Position numbers and translations under genes: made by a program
Part shown: piece after piece, positions 26,582 to 35,055 of the stretch
How the letters are laid out: every line of letters begins with the position of its first letter
Position numbering within the stretch: the stretch's first letter is position 1
Source: QKTW01 sp052161885
Lineage (GTDB): Bacteria > Bacteroidota > Bacteroidia > Chitinophagales > Chitinophagaceae
Assembly: GCA_052161885.1 (NCBI GenBank)
Contig: CP197396.1
Location: 4,960,001 to 5,024,000 of the forward strand
Length of the DNA stretch: 64,000 nucleotides
Direction: 5' to 3'
The notes under the pieces: generated by a model
Seen by the model: the letters and a program-made list of their open reading frames with translations, nothing else
What the model was told of the DNA's origin: nothing
Database searches by the model: none

Positions 26582-27151
26582 GTGAGTAAGATTATTTACA
26601 TATTTATATTATTGAATGTTAATTTTATTTTCTATGTAACGGCGCAAAAACGAATAAATAAAGAGCCGGAATTGCATATGATGACGCTGGACTCGCTCGG
26701 GAGTCAATATGCGGGAATGGCATACCCAAAGTATGAACTTACCGCAATGACCGGAGAACATGCAGGTACGGTAAGCGATAGCGGAAAGATTGTTTTTCTC
26801 AATTTCTGGTTTGAGGCGTGTGTGCCTTGCCGTGTGGAATTTGATGCGTTGAATCGTTTATATGATAGCATAAAAGCCGACACAAATGTGCGGTTTATGG
26901 CAGTGACCTTTGAAGATACAGTGCACCTGCCGCGTTATATTGCTTATCACCATCTGAAGTACCCGGTTGCATCCACAACGAAGGAAGAGTGCGAGCGTCT
27001 GAATTTTTACGTAGGTTTTCCCACAAGCATTTTGCTGGGTAAAGACGGAAAGATTGTCATTTATGAAACCGGTGGTCACCTGGAGAAAGAAAAAGCGGAA
27101 GATTTTCTGCTGCAGAAGGTGCTGGGCAAAATTCGTGCGCTGGAGCGATAA
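26582..27151 (+). CDS. TlpA/thioredoxin-like exported redox protein
   Basis: 189 residues from GTG at 26582; no usable ATG precedes it. The N-terminal hydrophobic segment (KIIYIFILLNVNFIFYVTAQ) is a signal peptide. The redoxin core contains VFLNFWFEACVPCRVEF with active-site Cys80 and Cys83, and the cis-Pro region VGFPTSILLGKDGKIV. Such proteins reduce or resolve disulfides in the periplasm. The next gene starts 37 nt downstream on the same strand and may be co-transcribed. Confidence 0.85.
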   Translation: MSKIIYIFILLNVNFIFYVTAQKRINKEPELHMMTLDSLGSQYAGMAYPKYELTAMTGEHAGTVSDSGKIVFLNFWFEACVPCRVEFDALNRLYDSIKADTNVRFMAVTFEDTVHLPRYIAYHHLKYPVASTTKEECERLNFYVGFPTSILLGKDGKIVIYETGGHLEKEKAEDFLLQKVLGKIRALER

Positions 27152-27188
27152 TTGCTGTAATTATCTTGTTCTTAAATCAGTACTGAAA

Positions 27189-27800
27189 ATGAAATCAGTC
27201 TTTTTACTATTCGCTTTTACAATATTGTCTGCCGCAACTTTCGGGCAGGAATACAGGCTAAGTGGTGGACTTCATGAAGTTAGTAATCCTGGAATTACCG
27301 TAGCGGGCGATTTTGATAAAGATGGAAAACCAGATAAAGCAGTGATGGTGCAGGATATGTCGGGTGGTGTTTTCCTGGCAGTTTTTCTCAGCTCGTACAA
27401 TGGCGGCAGCAAACCTTTTCTTATGCCCTGGGAAGATGGTGTCGGGTATGGATTGTCTTATAATAAAGATGTACTCACACTTTCCTCCTGCTTCGGCAAC
27501 GGTCGTTTCTGCAAAACACTGAAATTTAAATACTATGCCCGCCTGAAAAACATGCGCCTGATCGGTTATGATGAAGAAAGCTTTGGAAATGCAGCACATG
27601 AAGGTGCGTATGTAAAAACGGTGAACCTGCTCACAAACAGCTATGACATCAGGCAATACCGCTGGAGTGAAAAAAAGCAAAGTGATGAAACCTATTTTAC
27701 CACGACACAACACATTTCCTGCGCTGTGATAACACTGGAAAATATAAGTGGAAAGACTATGGAAATGCTGGAAAATATTGGCAGCAAATACATCCAGTAA
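27189..27800 (+). CDS. Exported hypothetical protein with one VCBS/EF-hand-like motif
   Basis: 203 residues from ATG at 27189 (MKSVFLLFAFTILSAATFGQ signal peptide). The longer ORF start at 27054 overlaps the thioredoxin gene and reads basic and Cys-rich, so it is rejected. The mature part includes VAGDFDKDGKPDKAVMVQD, an FG-GAP/VCBS-like calcium loop, followed by unassigned sequence. It was not recognised as a named family. It converges with the AlkB gene 19 nt away. Confidence 0.7.
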   Translation: MKSVFLLFAFTILSAATFGQEYRLSGGLHEVSNPGITVAGDFDKDGKPDKAVMVQDMSGGVFLAVFLSSYNGGSKPFLMPWEDGVGYGLSYNKDVLTLSSCFGNGRFCKTLKFKYYARLKNMRLIGYDEESFGNAAHEGAYVKTVNLLTNSYDIRQYRWSEKKQSDETYFTTTQHISCAVITLENISGKTMEMLENIGSKYIQ

Positions 27801-27819
27801 ATGAAGCAAACGCATTATC

Positions 27820-28332
27820 TTATACCAGCTGCCGGAAGGTAAGGCTTATTCTCATGCCTGCATCCGGGGCCGGCGGTATGGAATGCTGCCACAGCTGTTG
27901 CACTTCCTGTGTCATATAGATCAGGGAGCCGGATGGCAGGTTGAAATTCTGAATGTTACTTTTATCTGCAATTTCCCTGAAACGCAGTGTACGTGTGGCT
28001 CCCAGCGAAACGATCGCAATGCCGGTGCCCGTTTCAAGAATATCCATCTGGTCGGAGTGCCAGCCCATTTTTGAACTGCCATCCGGGTATAAGTTAATGA
28101 GACAGTTGTTGGGTTCAAAACCAATTACGCTTTTTAAACTACTGCAGATGGCGGCAAGTGGTGCGGGCATTTCCTGGTATGGATAACTGATCTGGGAATA
28201 GTTATATGCTTTGCCGAAGCTGGCCGTTTTCCGCGATTGCATACGTTCATCCCAGGTTACATTGTTTTCAAGAAAAGTTATCAGCTCATCTGGTGCTGCA
28301 ATAAACTGCTCCATAAATGTAATTCCGGTCAT
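27820..28332 (-). CDS. AlkB-like 2-oxoglutarate/Fe(II) dioxygenase
   Basis: 170 residues. The double-stranded beta-helix residues are all in place: NLYPDGSSKMGWHSD with Asn80/Tyr82 and iron ligands His92 and Asp94, the third ligand His150 (WQHSIP), and the 2-oxoglutarate arginines Arg161 and Arg167 (RISLTFR). AlkB enzymes oxidatively remove alkyl groups from DNA or RNA bases. It is short compared with E. coli AlkB (216), but similar to many bacterial homologues. It is a single gene; Met7 is an alternative start. Confidence 0.88.
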   Translation of the reverse strand: MTGITFMEQFIAAPDELITFLENNVTWDERMQSRKTASFGKAYNYSQISYPYQEMPAPLAAICSSLKSVIGFEPNNCLINLYPDGSSKMGWHSDQMDILETGTGIAIVSLGATRTLRFREIADKSNIQNFNLPSGSLIYMTQEVQQLWQHSIPPAPDAGMRISLTFRQLV

Positions 28333-28387
28333 ATGGCTTATGTTGGATTAATGTGTTCGGATCTGATTCATGTCTGCATAGAGCTAT

Positions 28388-28421
28388 TAAAAAAAATCCA
28401 CCACAGCTGAGGTGGTGGATT
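28388..28421 (-). terminator. Terminator of the acyl-CoA synthetase gene
   Basis: aatccaccac (28395-28404) pairs with gtggtggatt (28412-28421) across 7 nt, followed on the minus strand by a run of T. Confidence 0.85.
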
Positions 28422-28446
28422 CTGTACTGAAAAACGTGAAAAACAT

Positions 28447-30204
28447 CTATTCGTACATCTTATCGATCACCTCTGCATATTTTTTCTCAATCACTTTGCG
28501 TTTTATTTTAAGCGAAGGCGTAAGCTCACCGCCGTCAATCGTCCACTCATCGGGCAGCAGGGTAAATTTCTTTACCTGCTCGGGGTGGCTGAATAGCGGG
28601 TTGTATTTATCTATCTGTTTCTGGATAAGGCTTTGCACTTCCGGCATTTTTACCAGTTCAGCATTGTCTTTCGGTGCGTTGGGCAGTTGCTTGCGTATCT
28701 GCGGAAAATTCGGAACGATCAGCGTACTTACAAACTTGCGCCCGTTGCCGATCACCATCATCTGCTCTATGAAAGGACTTTCCTTCATTTTGTTCTCAAC
28801 AGATTGCGGTGCCACGTATTTGCCTCCTGAAGTCTTGAAAATCTCTTTTTTACGGTCTGTGATCTTGAGGAACCTTCCTTCCACCCATTCTCCTATATCA
28901 CCGGTATGAAACCAGCCGCCTTCCATAGCTTCTGCGGTAAGCTGCGGTTTTTTATAATAGCCCATCATGATGTTTGGGCCTTTGGTAAGTATCTCGCCGT
29001 CTTCTGCAATTTTTACTTCTACATTATCTATCAGCGGCCCGATGGTGCCTATCCGCCGGTTTTCGCTTTCATAACGGTTTACAGATATTACAGGCGACGT
29101 TTCTGTAAGTCCATAACCTTCCATGATCACTACCTGTGCTGCGGTAAATATTCTCAGGAGGCGCTCCTGGCAGGCTGCAGAGCCGCTTACAATTGCTTTT
29201 ACATTGCCGCCCAGCGCTTCACGCCATTTGCTGAACACAAGCTTATTGGCCAGTGCCAGCTGCATACGATACCAGGCACTTCCGGGTTTTGCGTTGTCAT
29301 ATTGTTTGCCCAGTTCCAGCGCCCAGAAGAAAAGCGCCCGTTTGATGCCTTTCAGTTCCAGGGCGGTACTCATGATGCGCTCATACACTTTTTCCAGCAG
29401 GCGCGGCACCATGGTAAATACCAGCGGTTTTACTTCTTTAAGATTTGGGCCAATGGTATCCATGCTTTCGGCGTAATAAACCGAAACGCCGGCATAGAGA
29501 TATATGTAAGTGACCATGCGCTCAAAAATGTGGTTGAGCGGCAGGAAGCTCAGCGCCTTGCAGCCTTTTTCTGCAAAGGTGAAGGCCGGCATAGAATCTA
29601 TGATGTTGCTTACAATATTATGATGGCTCAGCATGACGCCTTTCGGGTCGCCGGTAGTGCCGGATGTATAAATAATGGTGGCCAGTGTTTCCGGCTTAAT
29701 GCGCTGTATTACCTGTTCGTCAGGCTGCAGATTTTTGTCTGTAAGCGTATGCCAGTTATCTACCCCCTGCACCTGGTCAAATGAAAAGATATGCTTCAGC
29801 GTAGGTATTTCCGCGAAAGCATCTTTGAACCGCTCGTACAATTCTGTATCTGCCACGAATACAATTTTTACCCCTGCTTCATTAAAGATAAATGCAAGCT
29901 CGGTGGGACTGATCGTCGGGTAGATCGGCGTAAGCACAGCACCGGTCATCTGTACGGCAAGGTCAGTAACGATCCACTCCGGCCGGTTAAAGGATATGAT
30001 GGCTATTTTTTCCTGTTGTTCAGGTTCCAGTGTCTGGTTATCGAGGCCGAGAGACAGCAGACCGCCGCATAACTGCTGTGCTGTTTCCCATACTTTTTTA
30101 CAGGTATAGGTAATCCATTGTCCCTGTTCCTTGGCAGCCAGCATAACGGCGTCAGGCTCGTTTTTGCTGCGCTCTGCAACGATATCGAAAAGGCGTTGAA
30201 TCAT
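28447..30204 (-). CDS. Long-chain acyl-CoA synthetase (AMP-forming)
   Basis: 585 residues, the FadD15/long-chain type common in Bacteroidota. It activates fatty acids with ATP and CoA. Motifs: P-loop ATIIYTSGTTGDPKGVMLSH (about residues 173-192), acyl motif MEGYGLTETSPVIS, the hinge/adenylate motif HTGDIGEWVEGRFLKITDRK and KEIFKTSGGKYVAPQ. It is a single gene on the minus strand, divergent from the ABC/FtsX pair with about 110 nt between starts. Confidence 0.93.
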   Translation of the reverse strand: MIQRLFDIVAERSKNEPDAVMLAAKEQGQWITYTCKKVWETAQQLCGGLLSLGLDNQTLEPEQQEKIAIISFNRPEWIVTDLAVQMTGAVLTPIYPTISPTELAFIFNEAGVKIVFVADTELYERFKDAFAEIPTLKHIFSFDQVQGVDNWHTLTDKNLQPDEQVIQRIKPETLATIIYTSGTTGDPKGVMLSHHNIVSNIIDSMPAFTFAEKGCKALSFLPLNHIFERMVTYIYLYAGVSVYYAESMDTIGPNLKEVKPLVFTMVPRLLEKVYERIMSTALELKGIKRALFFWALELGKQYDNAKPGSAWYRMQLALANKLVFSKWREALGGNVKAIVSGSAACQERLLRIFTAAQVVIMEGYGLTETSPVISVNRYESENRRIGTIGPLIDNVEVKIAEDGEILTKGPNIMMGYYKKPQLTAEAMEGGWFHTGDIGEWVEGRFLKITDRKKEIFKTSGGKYVAPQSVENKMKESPFIEQMMVIGNGRKFVSTLIVPNFPQIRKQLPNAPKDNAELVKMPEVQSLIQKQIDKYNPLFSHPEQVKKFTLLPDEWTIDGGELTPSLKIKRKVIEKKYAEVIDKMYE

Positions 30205-30316
30205 GTTTAAATGTAAGGAATTTCAGGTGAAGGATAAAGTATGTTTTTTCAGTTAATATCGCTGGTATGCAGCAGCATGTACTATCTTCATACCTGCAAA
30301 ATTTTCTGTTATAACG

Positions 30317-30961
30317 ATGCAATTGTCTTTATCTGGTATAGTTCCTGTTCCGTTGCGGGAGAAAACCATGTCGAGGGTTTCTGCCTTATGGAATCAGCAG
30401 ATCTCCTTCCGTGCGGGCGAGTATATATTTGTGCAGGCCCCTTCCGGCACGGGCAAAACCACGCTGATTCATCTTTTGTACGGATTGCGTACCGACTATG
30501 AAGGGACTGTGAAATGGGGTGAAAACATTTTGCGTTCCGCTACAGCAATTCAACTGGCAGATATGCGGAAGGGTAGTGTAAGCGTTATTTTCCAGGATTT
30601 GCGCCTGTTTCCCGATCTTACAGCCTGGGAAAACCTGGAGATAAAACGGGCATTAACCAATACCATTACAGTACAGGAAGTAGAAACATGGATGCTGCAA
30701 CTGGGTATACAGGATAAGAAAAATGCACTGGCGGCAACATTATCTTACGGTGAACGGCAGCGTGTGGCCATTATCCGTGCTTTGCTGCAGCCCTTCAGCT
30801 GGTTGCTGATGGACGAACCCTTCAGTCATCTCGATAAGGCCAATATAGAAAAAGCGATAAGCCTGATAGGCGAGGTTGCAGCAAGAAATAAAGCCGGTAT
30901 CTTACTCGCCGATCTCGATGAAAACCATTATTTCCCGTACACCCAAACCATACTGCTGTGA
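30317..30961 (+). CDS. ABC transporter ATP-binding protein (LolD/FtsE-like)
   Basis: 214 residues. Walker A APSGTGKTT (residues 41-49), Q-loop VIFQDLRLFPD, the signature LSYGERQRVAIIRAL and Walker B LLMDEPFSHLD are all intact. The order and size fit MacB/LolD/FtsE-type ATPases working with an FtsX-fold permease. The stop overlaps the next start (GTGA), so the two form a coupled pair. It lacks a typical H-loop histidine context (LLADLDENH), a point worth checking. Confidence 0.85.
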   Translation: MQLSLSGIVPVPLREKTMSRVSALWNQQISFRAGEYIFVQAPSGTGKTTLIHLLYGLRTDYEGTVKWGENILRSATAIQLADMRKGSVSVIFQDLRLFPDLTAWENLEIKRALTNTITVQEVETWMLQLGIQDKKNALAATLSYGERQRVAIIRALLQPFSWLLMDEPFSHLDKANIEKAISLIGEVAARNKAGILLADLDENHYFPYTQTILL

Positions 30962-32160
30962 AAGGTCAGACAACTAATGAACTGCTGAGAAAACTGATGT
31001 TCCAGAAGGGCGGTAAATCGCGGCTGGGCATAGCATGGATCACTTTGTTTACCGGTGTGGTTTTGCTGCTTTGCGCTGTAATGATCTGGTGGAATTTCCG
31101 CGAATTGCTGCATGGCAAAAGGGACAACGACAGCCTGGGCAGCACATTTCTCACTGTAAGTAAAAAGATAACCAACCAGACGATGGCCTCGCACACGGCC
31201 AGCCTGTTTACTCCGCAGGAAATAGATGATCTGAAAAAAGCGCCGCAGGTACAGGATGTAGGCATGCTCTCGTCCAATCATTTTCCGGTATCGGCAAGTA
31301 TGGGCAGCACTTTGTCTTTTTACACAGAGCTTTTCCTGGAGGCAGTGCCGGAGCGGTTTATGGATAAAAAGCCTGCCGACTGGAAATGGCAGGAAGGCTC
31401 TTCTGAAGTGCCTATTATTGTTTCCACAGAATTTCTGAACCTGTATAATTATGGTTTTGCACCCAGCCAGGGTCTGCCGCAGCTTTCCGAAACGACGATA
31501 CAGTCTCTGGGCTTTCAGCTGAATATAGGTGCCGGTGCCGCGCAGGAGCATTACATAGGGCACATTGTGGGTTTCTCAGACCGTATCAACTCTGTGCTGG
31601 TACCGGAGGCGTTTCTCAGTAATGCCAATGCCCGCCTGGCACCCGGTGCCTCAGAACAATCTTCAAGACTTATCCTGAAAACAAGCGATCCTTCCGATAA
31701 AAAATTTGAGCAGTATCTCGAGGAGCATGACTATACGACCAATGCAGAACAGATGCGCTGGAACAGGATACGTTCGGTGGTAGAAGTAGTGAGCATTGCC
31801 ACAGGGGTACTTGCGTTGCTGCTTACCGCCATCAGTGCACTGGTGTTTGTACTTTTTATAGAGCTCACACTTGCCAGGGCAAAAGATGCTATACAGTTAT
31901 TGCTGCAATTGGGTTATAGTCCGCAGATGCTTGCCGGTTTTGTGTTCCGCAGGTTTGTGCCCGTGCTGTTTGCCGCTATTGGCGCTGCTGTGACAGTCGC
32001 AGCACTGATACAGGTGGGACTTTCTTTTGCAGTTAAGAAGATGGAGCTTAACATCGCGTTTGTGCCGGGCTGGCCGGTATGGCTGGTGGCCGTTTTAAGC
32101 GCTTTGTGCCTGTTGCAGCAGATGCGGACCACGATCAGGAAGGCATTGTATAAATTGTAG
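30958..32160 (+). CDS. FtsX-like ABC transporter permease
   Basis: 400 residues from GTG at 30958, overlapping the ATPase stop by 4 nt. One helix near the N-terminus (AWITLFTGVVLLLCAVMIWW, about 27-46), a periplasmic domain of roughly 220 residues, then three C-terminal helices (about 280-385) give the MacB/LolC/FtsX four-helix layout. The family exports lipoproteins or peptides or transmits signals across the membrane; the substrate cannot be told. It stands only with its ATPase. Confidence 0.85.
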   Translation: MKGQTTNELLRKLMFQKGGKSRLGIAWITLFTGVVLLLCAVMIWWNFRELLHGKRDNDSLGSTFLTVSKKITNQTMASHTASLFTPQEIDDLKKAPQVQDVGMLSSNHFPVSASMGSTLSFYTELFLEAVPERFMDKKPADWKWQEGSSEVPIIVSTEFLNLYNYGFAPSQGLPQLSETTIQSLGFQLNIGAGAAQEHYIGHIVGFSDRINSVLVPEAFLSNANARLAPGASEQSSRLILKTSDPSDKKFEQYLEEHDYTTNAEQMRWNRIRSVVEVVSIATGVLALLLTAISALVFVLFIELTLARAKDAIQLLLQLGYSPQMLAGFVFRRFVPVLFAAIGAAVTVAALIQVGLSFAVKKMELNIAFVPGWPVWLVAVLSALCLLQQMRTTIRKALYKL

Positions 32161-32215
32161 CGGGTACCGGTGGTAAATTTTATATCTCCTTACATTTACA
32201 GCTTAAAATGATGAT

Positions 32216-33247
32216 ATGAAGCCGGCAGTATTTGGTAAGAACCCTTCAGGGGAAAGGCTGGAAAAGGTAAAAAAATCGCCTAATTATAAAGACAGCAGTT
32301 TTCAGAACCTGTCCGAAACACCGGTAGCGGCGGCAGACGCTTCTTACATGAAAATGATCTGCGAGATGCTGAACAGGCCGGATAATACAAAGCCGCCCAA
32401 ACCTATGCCGCATGTAAAAACCGATCTTAGGAGTCTTTCCGGAGATGCGCCGGTGATCGTCTGGTTCGGTCACTCCTCTTATTTTCTGCGTGTCAATGGC
32501 CGGAACATATTGGTAGACCCGGTTTTCAGCGGTAATGCTTCTCCGGTGCCGTTTATGGTGTCTGCCTTTGAAGGCAGCAATGTGTATAGTGCAGATGATA
32601 TGCCGGAACTGGATGTGCTGGTACTCACACACGATCACTACGATCATCTCGATTACCAGACCATATTGCAGTTGAAGTCTAAAGTGAAACATTTCTGCAC
32701 ATCGCTGGGCGTAGGCAGTCACCTGGAGCACTGGGGCATAGACGCTGCACGTATTACAGAGTTTGACTGGTGGGAAAGTTCGGAGGTGCTTCCGGGAATG
32801 CAGTTTACAGCAGCACCTTCAAGACATTTTTCGGGGCGAGGCGTAAAGCGGGCGCAGACCTTATGGTCGTCGTTCATTCTGAAAACACCGGAGTATAACA
32901 TTTACCTGGGCGGAGATTCGGGCTATGACAGTCATTTTAAAGAAATAGGAGAAAGGTTCGGGCCATTTGACCTGGCTATACTTGAGTGCGGACAGTACAA
33001 CAAAAACTGGCCCTACATTCACATGATGCCGGAAGAAACGGCGCGGGCCGCAGCAGATCTTGGTGCAAAAGTATTATTGCCTGTTCACTGGGGCAAATTT
33101 GTATTGGCCATGCATCCGTGGAATGAATCCATAGAACGCGTACTCAAAGCGGCAGATGAGCTTGGCATAAAAGTGATCACACCTATGATCGGGGAGCCGG
33201 TTGAATTAAATAAAAACTGGCCGGAAAGGGGCTGGTGGAATCTATAA
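32216..33247 (+). CDS. MBL-fold metallo-hydrolase (UlaG/NAPE-PLD-like)
   Basis: 343 residues. The zinc motif is VLTHDHYDHLD (HxHxDH); further ligands are in PSRHFSGRG, LGGDSGYD and LPVHWGKF. The N-terminal extension (FGKNPSGERLEKVKKSPNYK) and the ESSYFL-like FGHSSYFLRVNG strand place it with NAPE-phospholipase D/RomA-like proteins. The substrate is unknown. It is a single gene ending at a strong terminator. Confidence 0.88.
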   Translation: MKPAVFGKNPSGERLEKVKKSPNYKDSSFQNLSETPVAAADASYMKMICEMLNRPDNTKPPKPMPHVKTDLRSLSGDAPVIVWFGHSSYFLRVNGRNILVDPVFSGNASPVPFMVSAFEGSNVYSADDMPELDVLVLTHDHYDHLDYQTILQLKSKVKHFCTSLGVGSHLEHWGIDAARITEFDWWESSEVLPGMQFTAAPSRHFSGRGVKRAQTLWSSFILKTPEYNIYLGGDSGYDSHFKEIGERFGPFDLAILECGQYNKNWPYIHMMPEETARAAADLGAKVLLPVHWGKFVLAMHPWNESIERVLKAADELGIKVITPMIGEPVELNKNWPERGWWNL

Positions 33248-33286
33248 AAAGAATAAAGTCCTGCAATCTGCAGGACTTTATTCTTT
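33248..33286. terminator. Bidirectional terminator
   Basis: A perfect 18-bp stem with a 3-nt loop (arms aaagaataaagtcctgca and its complement), 1 nt after the MBL gene and 10 nt before the small membrane ORF on the opposite strand. Confidence 0.9.
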
Positions 33287-33295
33287 GCGACACTA

Positions 33296-33460
33296 TTACA
33301 TCTTCATAGCGGTAGTTGTAATAAGAAATATGATCACCACTGCGTACAATACCAGTATCAGTATCGTAAGAATGCCAATGAACTTAAACAGGTTCCGCTG
33401 AAACCGAAAGGCATCGTTAAGCTGTGTCTGGCTATTGCTGATAATTGCCGGTTTTATCAA
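33296..33460 (-). CDS. Small single-helix membrane protein downstream of proS (uncalled ORF)
   Basis: A 54-residue ORF below usual size cut-offs. It starts at TTG (33458-33460), which follows an in-frame stop five codons upstream, and ends in TAA (33296-33298). The protein reads MIKPAIISNSQTQLNDAFRF, then a basic stretch (QRNLFKF) and one strong membrane helix (IGILTILILVLYAVVIIFLI). It begins 15 nt after the proS stop and ends 10 nt before a terminator, so it is probably the second gene of the proS transcript. No family was recognised, and the TTG start is an assumption. Confidence 0.55.
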   Translation of the reverse strand: MIKPAIISNSQTQLNDAFRFQRNLFKFIGILTILILVLYAVVIIFLITTTAMKM

Positions 33461-33475
33461 TAAGTGTCTGTAAAA

Positions 33476-34957
33476 TTAATAAGCTCTTGCAAATAGTACA
33501 CGCTGTGTGGAAGGGTTGCCGGTAAGGATACATTTACCAGCTTCCTGTTCGTTGTTCAGCGGTATGCAGCGTATCGTCGCTTTGGTAAGTTCTTTGATTT
33601 TATCTTCAGTTTCAGGCGTGCCGTCCCAGTGTGCAAATACAAAACCGGTTTTCTCGTCCAGTATTTTCACAAATTCATCCCATGTATCTGCTTTGGTGGT
33701 GTGTGCCTCACGGAATGCAAGTGCGCGCTGGAACATATTGTTATGTATATCTTCCAGCAGCTGTGCTACATAGGTGGCCAGTCCGTCGAGTGGTTGTGTT
33801 GCTTTTTCCTTCGTATCCCGGCGTGCTACTTCCACCTGGTTGTTTTCCAGGTCGCGGGCACCCAGCGCTATGCGCACAGGAACACCGCGCAGCTCATATT
33901 CCGCAAACTTCCAGCCCGGACGGTTATTATCGTCATTGTCAAACTTCACGCTGATACCTTTGGCGCGCAGTTCTTTCATGATTTCTGCAGCCTTTGCATC
34001 AATTTTAGCGCGTGCTTCAGTGTCTTTATTGTAAATAGGCACGATCACTACCTGTAGCGGTGCAATACGTGGCGGCATTACTAAACCCTCATCATCACTG
34101 TGCGCCATTACCAGCGCCCCGATCAGGCGGGTAGAAACGCCCCATGAAGTAGCCCATACATAATCCAGCTTGTTTTCCCTGTCGCTGAACTTTACATCAA
34201 ATGCTTTGGCGAAGTTCTGACCCAGGAAATGTGAAGTGCCAGCCTGCAGTGCTTTGCCATCCTGCATCAATGCTTCAATGCAATAGGTATCTTCAGCACC
34301 TGCAAAACGCTCATTGGCAGATTTTACACCACGAATCACCGGTAAAGCCATATACTCTTCTGCAAATTTGGCATATACATCCAGCATCTGTTTTGTTTCC
34401 TCGATGGCTTCTTCTTTGGTAGCATGTGCAGTATGGCCTTCCTGCCACAGGAATTCTGCCGTACGCAGGAACAGGCGGGTACGCATCTCCCAGCGAACGA
34501 CATTTGCCCACTGGTTTACCAGTATCGGGAGGTCACGGTAAGATTGTATCCAGTTTTTATATGTATTCCAGATGATCGCTTCAGAAGTAGGGCGCACCAC
34601 AAGTTCTTCCTCCAGTTTGGCTGCAGGGTCTACGATGAGTTTCCCCTTGTTGTTGGGATCAGTTTTCAGGCGATAGTGGGTTACTACCGCACATTCTTTG
34701 GCAAAGCCCTCTGCATTTTTCTCTTCTGCCTCAAAAAGGCTTTTGGGCACGAACAGCGGAAAATAGGCATTCTGGTGTCCTGTTTCTTTAAAAAAACGGT
34801 CCAGTACATCGCGCATATTTTCCCAAAGTGCGTAACCATACGGTTTTATAACCATGCAGCCTCTTACGGCCGAGTAATCGGCGAGACCACCTTTCAGTAT
34901 CAGATCGTTGTACCACTGTGAATAATCCTGTGAACGGGATGTTAAAGTATTGCTCAT
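33476..34957 (-). CDS. proS: Prolyl-tRNA synthetase (archaeal/eukaryote type)
   Basis: 493 residues, lacking the editing insertion of the long bacterial form, so it is the class-3 type. Motifs: SAVRGCMVIKPYGYALWE (motif 1 area), RWEMRTRLFLRTAEFLWQEG (motif 2), GTSHFLGQNFAKAFDV and TSWGVSTRLIGALVM (motif 3). The C-terminal domain ends with FARAY, the terminal Tyr usual for this type. It charges tRNA-Pro. A TACTTTTG -7 element lies at 35014-35007 on the minus strand, giving a leader of about 45 nt. Confidence 0.95.
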   Translation of the reverse strand: MSNTLTSRSQDYSQWYNDLILKGGLADYSAVRGCMVIKPYGYALWENMRDVLDRFFKETGHQNAYFPLFVPKSLFEAEEKNAEGFAKECAVVTHYRLKTDPNNKGKLIVDPAAKLEEELVVRPTSEAIIWNTYKNWIQSYRDLPILVNQWANVVRWEMRTRLFLRTAEFLWQEGHTAHATKEEAIEETKQMLDVYAKFAEEYMALPVIRGVKSANERFAGAEDTYCIEALMQDGKALQAGTSHFLGQNFAKAFDVKFSDRENKLDYVWATSWGVSTRLIGALVMAHSDDEGLVMPPRIAPLQVVIVPIYNKDTEARAKIDAKAAEIMKELRAKGISVKFDNDDNNRPGWKFAEYELRGVPVRIALGARDLENNQVEVARRDTKEKATQPLDGLATYVAQLLEDIHNNMFQRALAFREAHTTKADTWDEFVKILDEKTGFVFAHWDGTPETEDKIKELTKATIRCIPLNNEQEAGKCILTGNPSTQRVLFARAY

Positions 34958-35006
34958 AATAAACCTGGCATATTTTTCGTTGTCTGTTAATATTGGTGGA
35001 GTGCCG

Positions 35007-35014
35007 CAAAAGTA
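35007..35014 (-). promoter_or_regulatory. -7 promoter element of proS
   Basis: TACTTTTG followed by CGG on the minus strand matches TAnnTTTG. Confidence 0.5.
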
Positions 35015-35055
35015 CTAATTTCACTAAGCAATTTTTACGTAAAAATCAACCAACA

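Noticed and set aside
28906..29784. 292-residue plus-strand ORF opposite the acyl-CoA synthetase
   Set aside because: Antisense to a well-conserved enzyme; no signal, domain or promoter.
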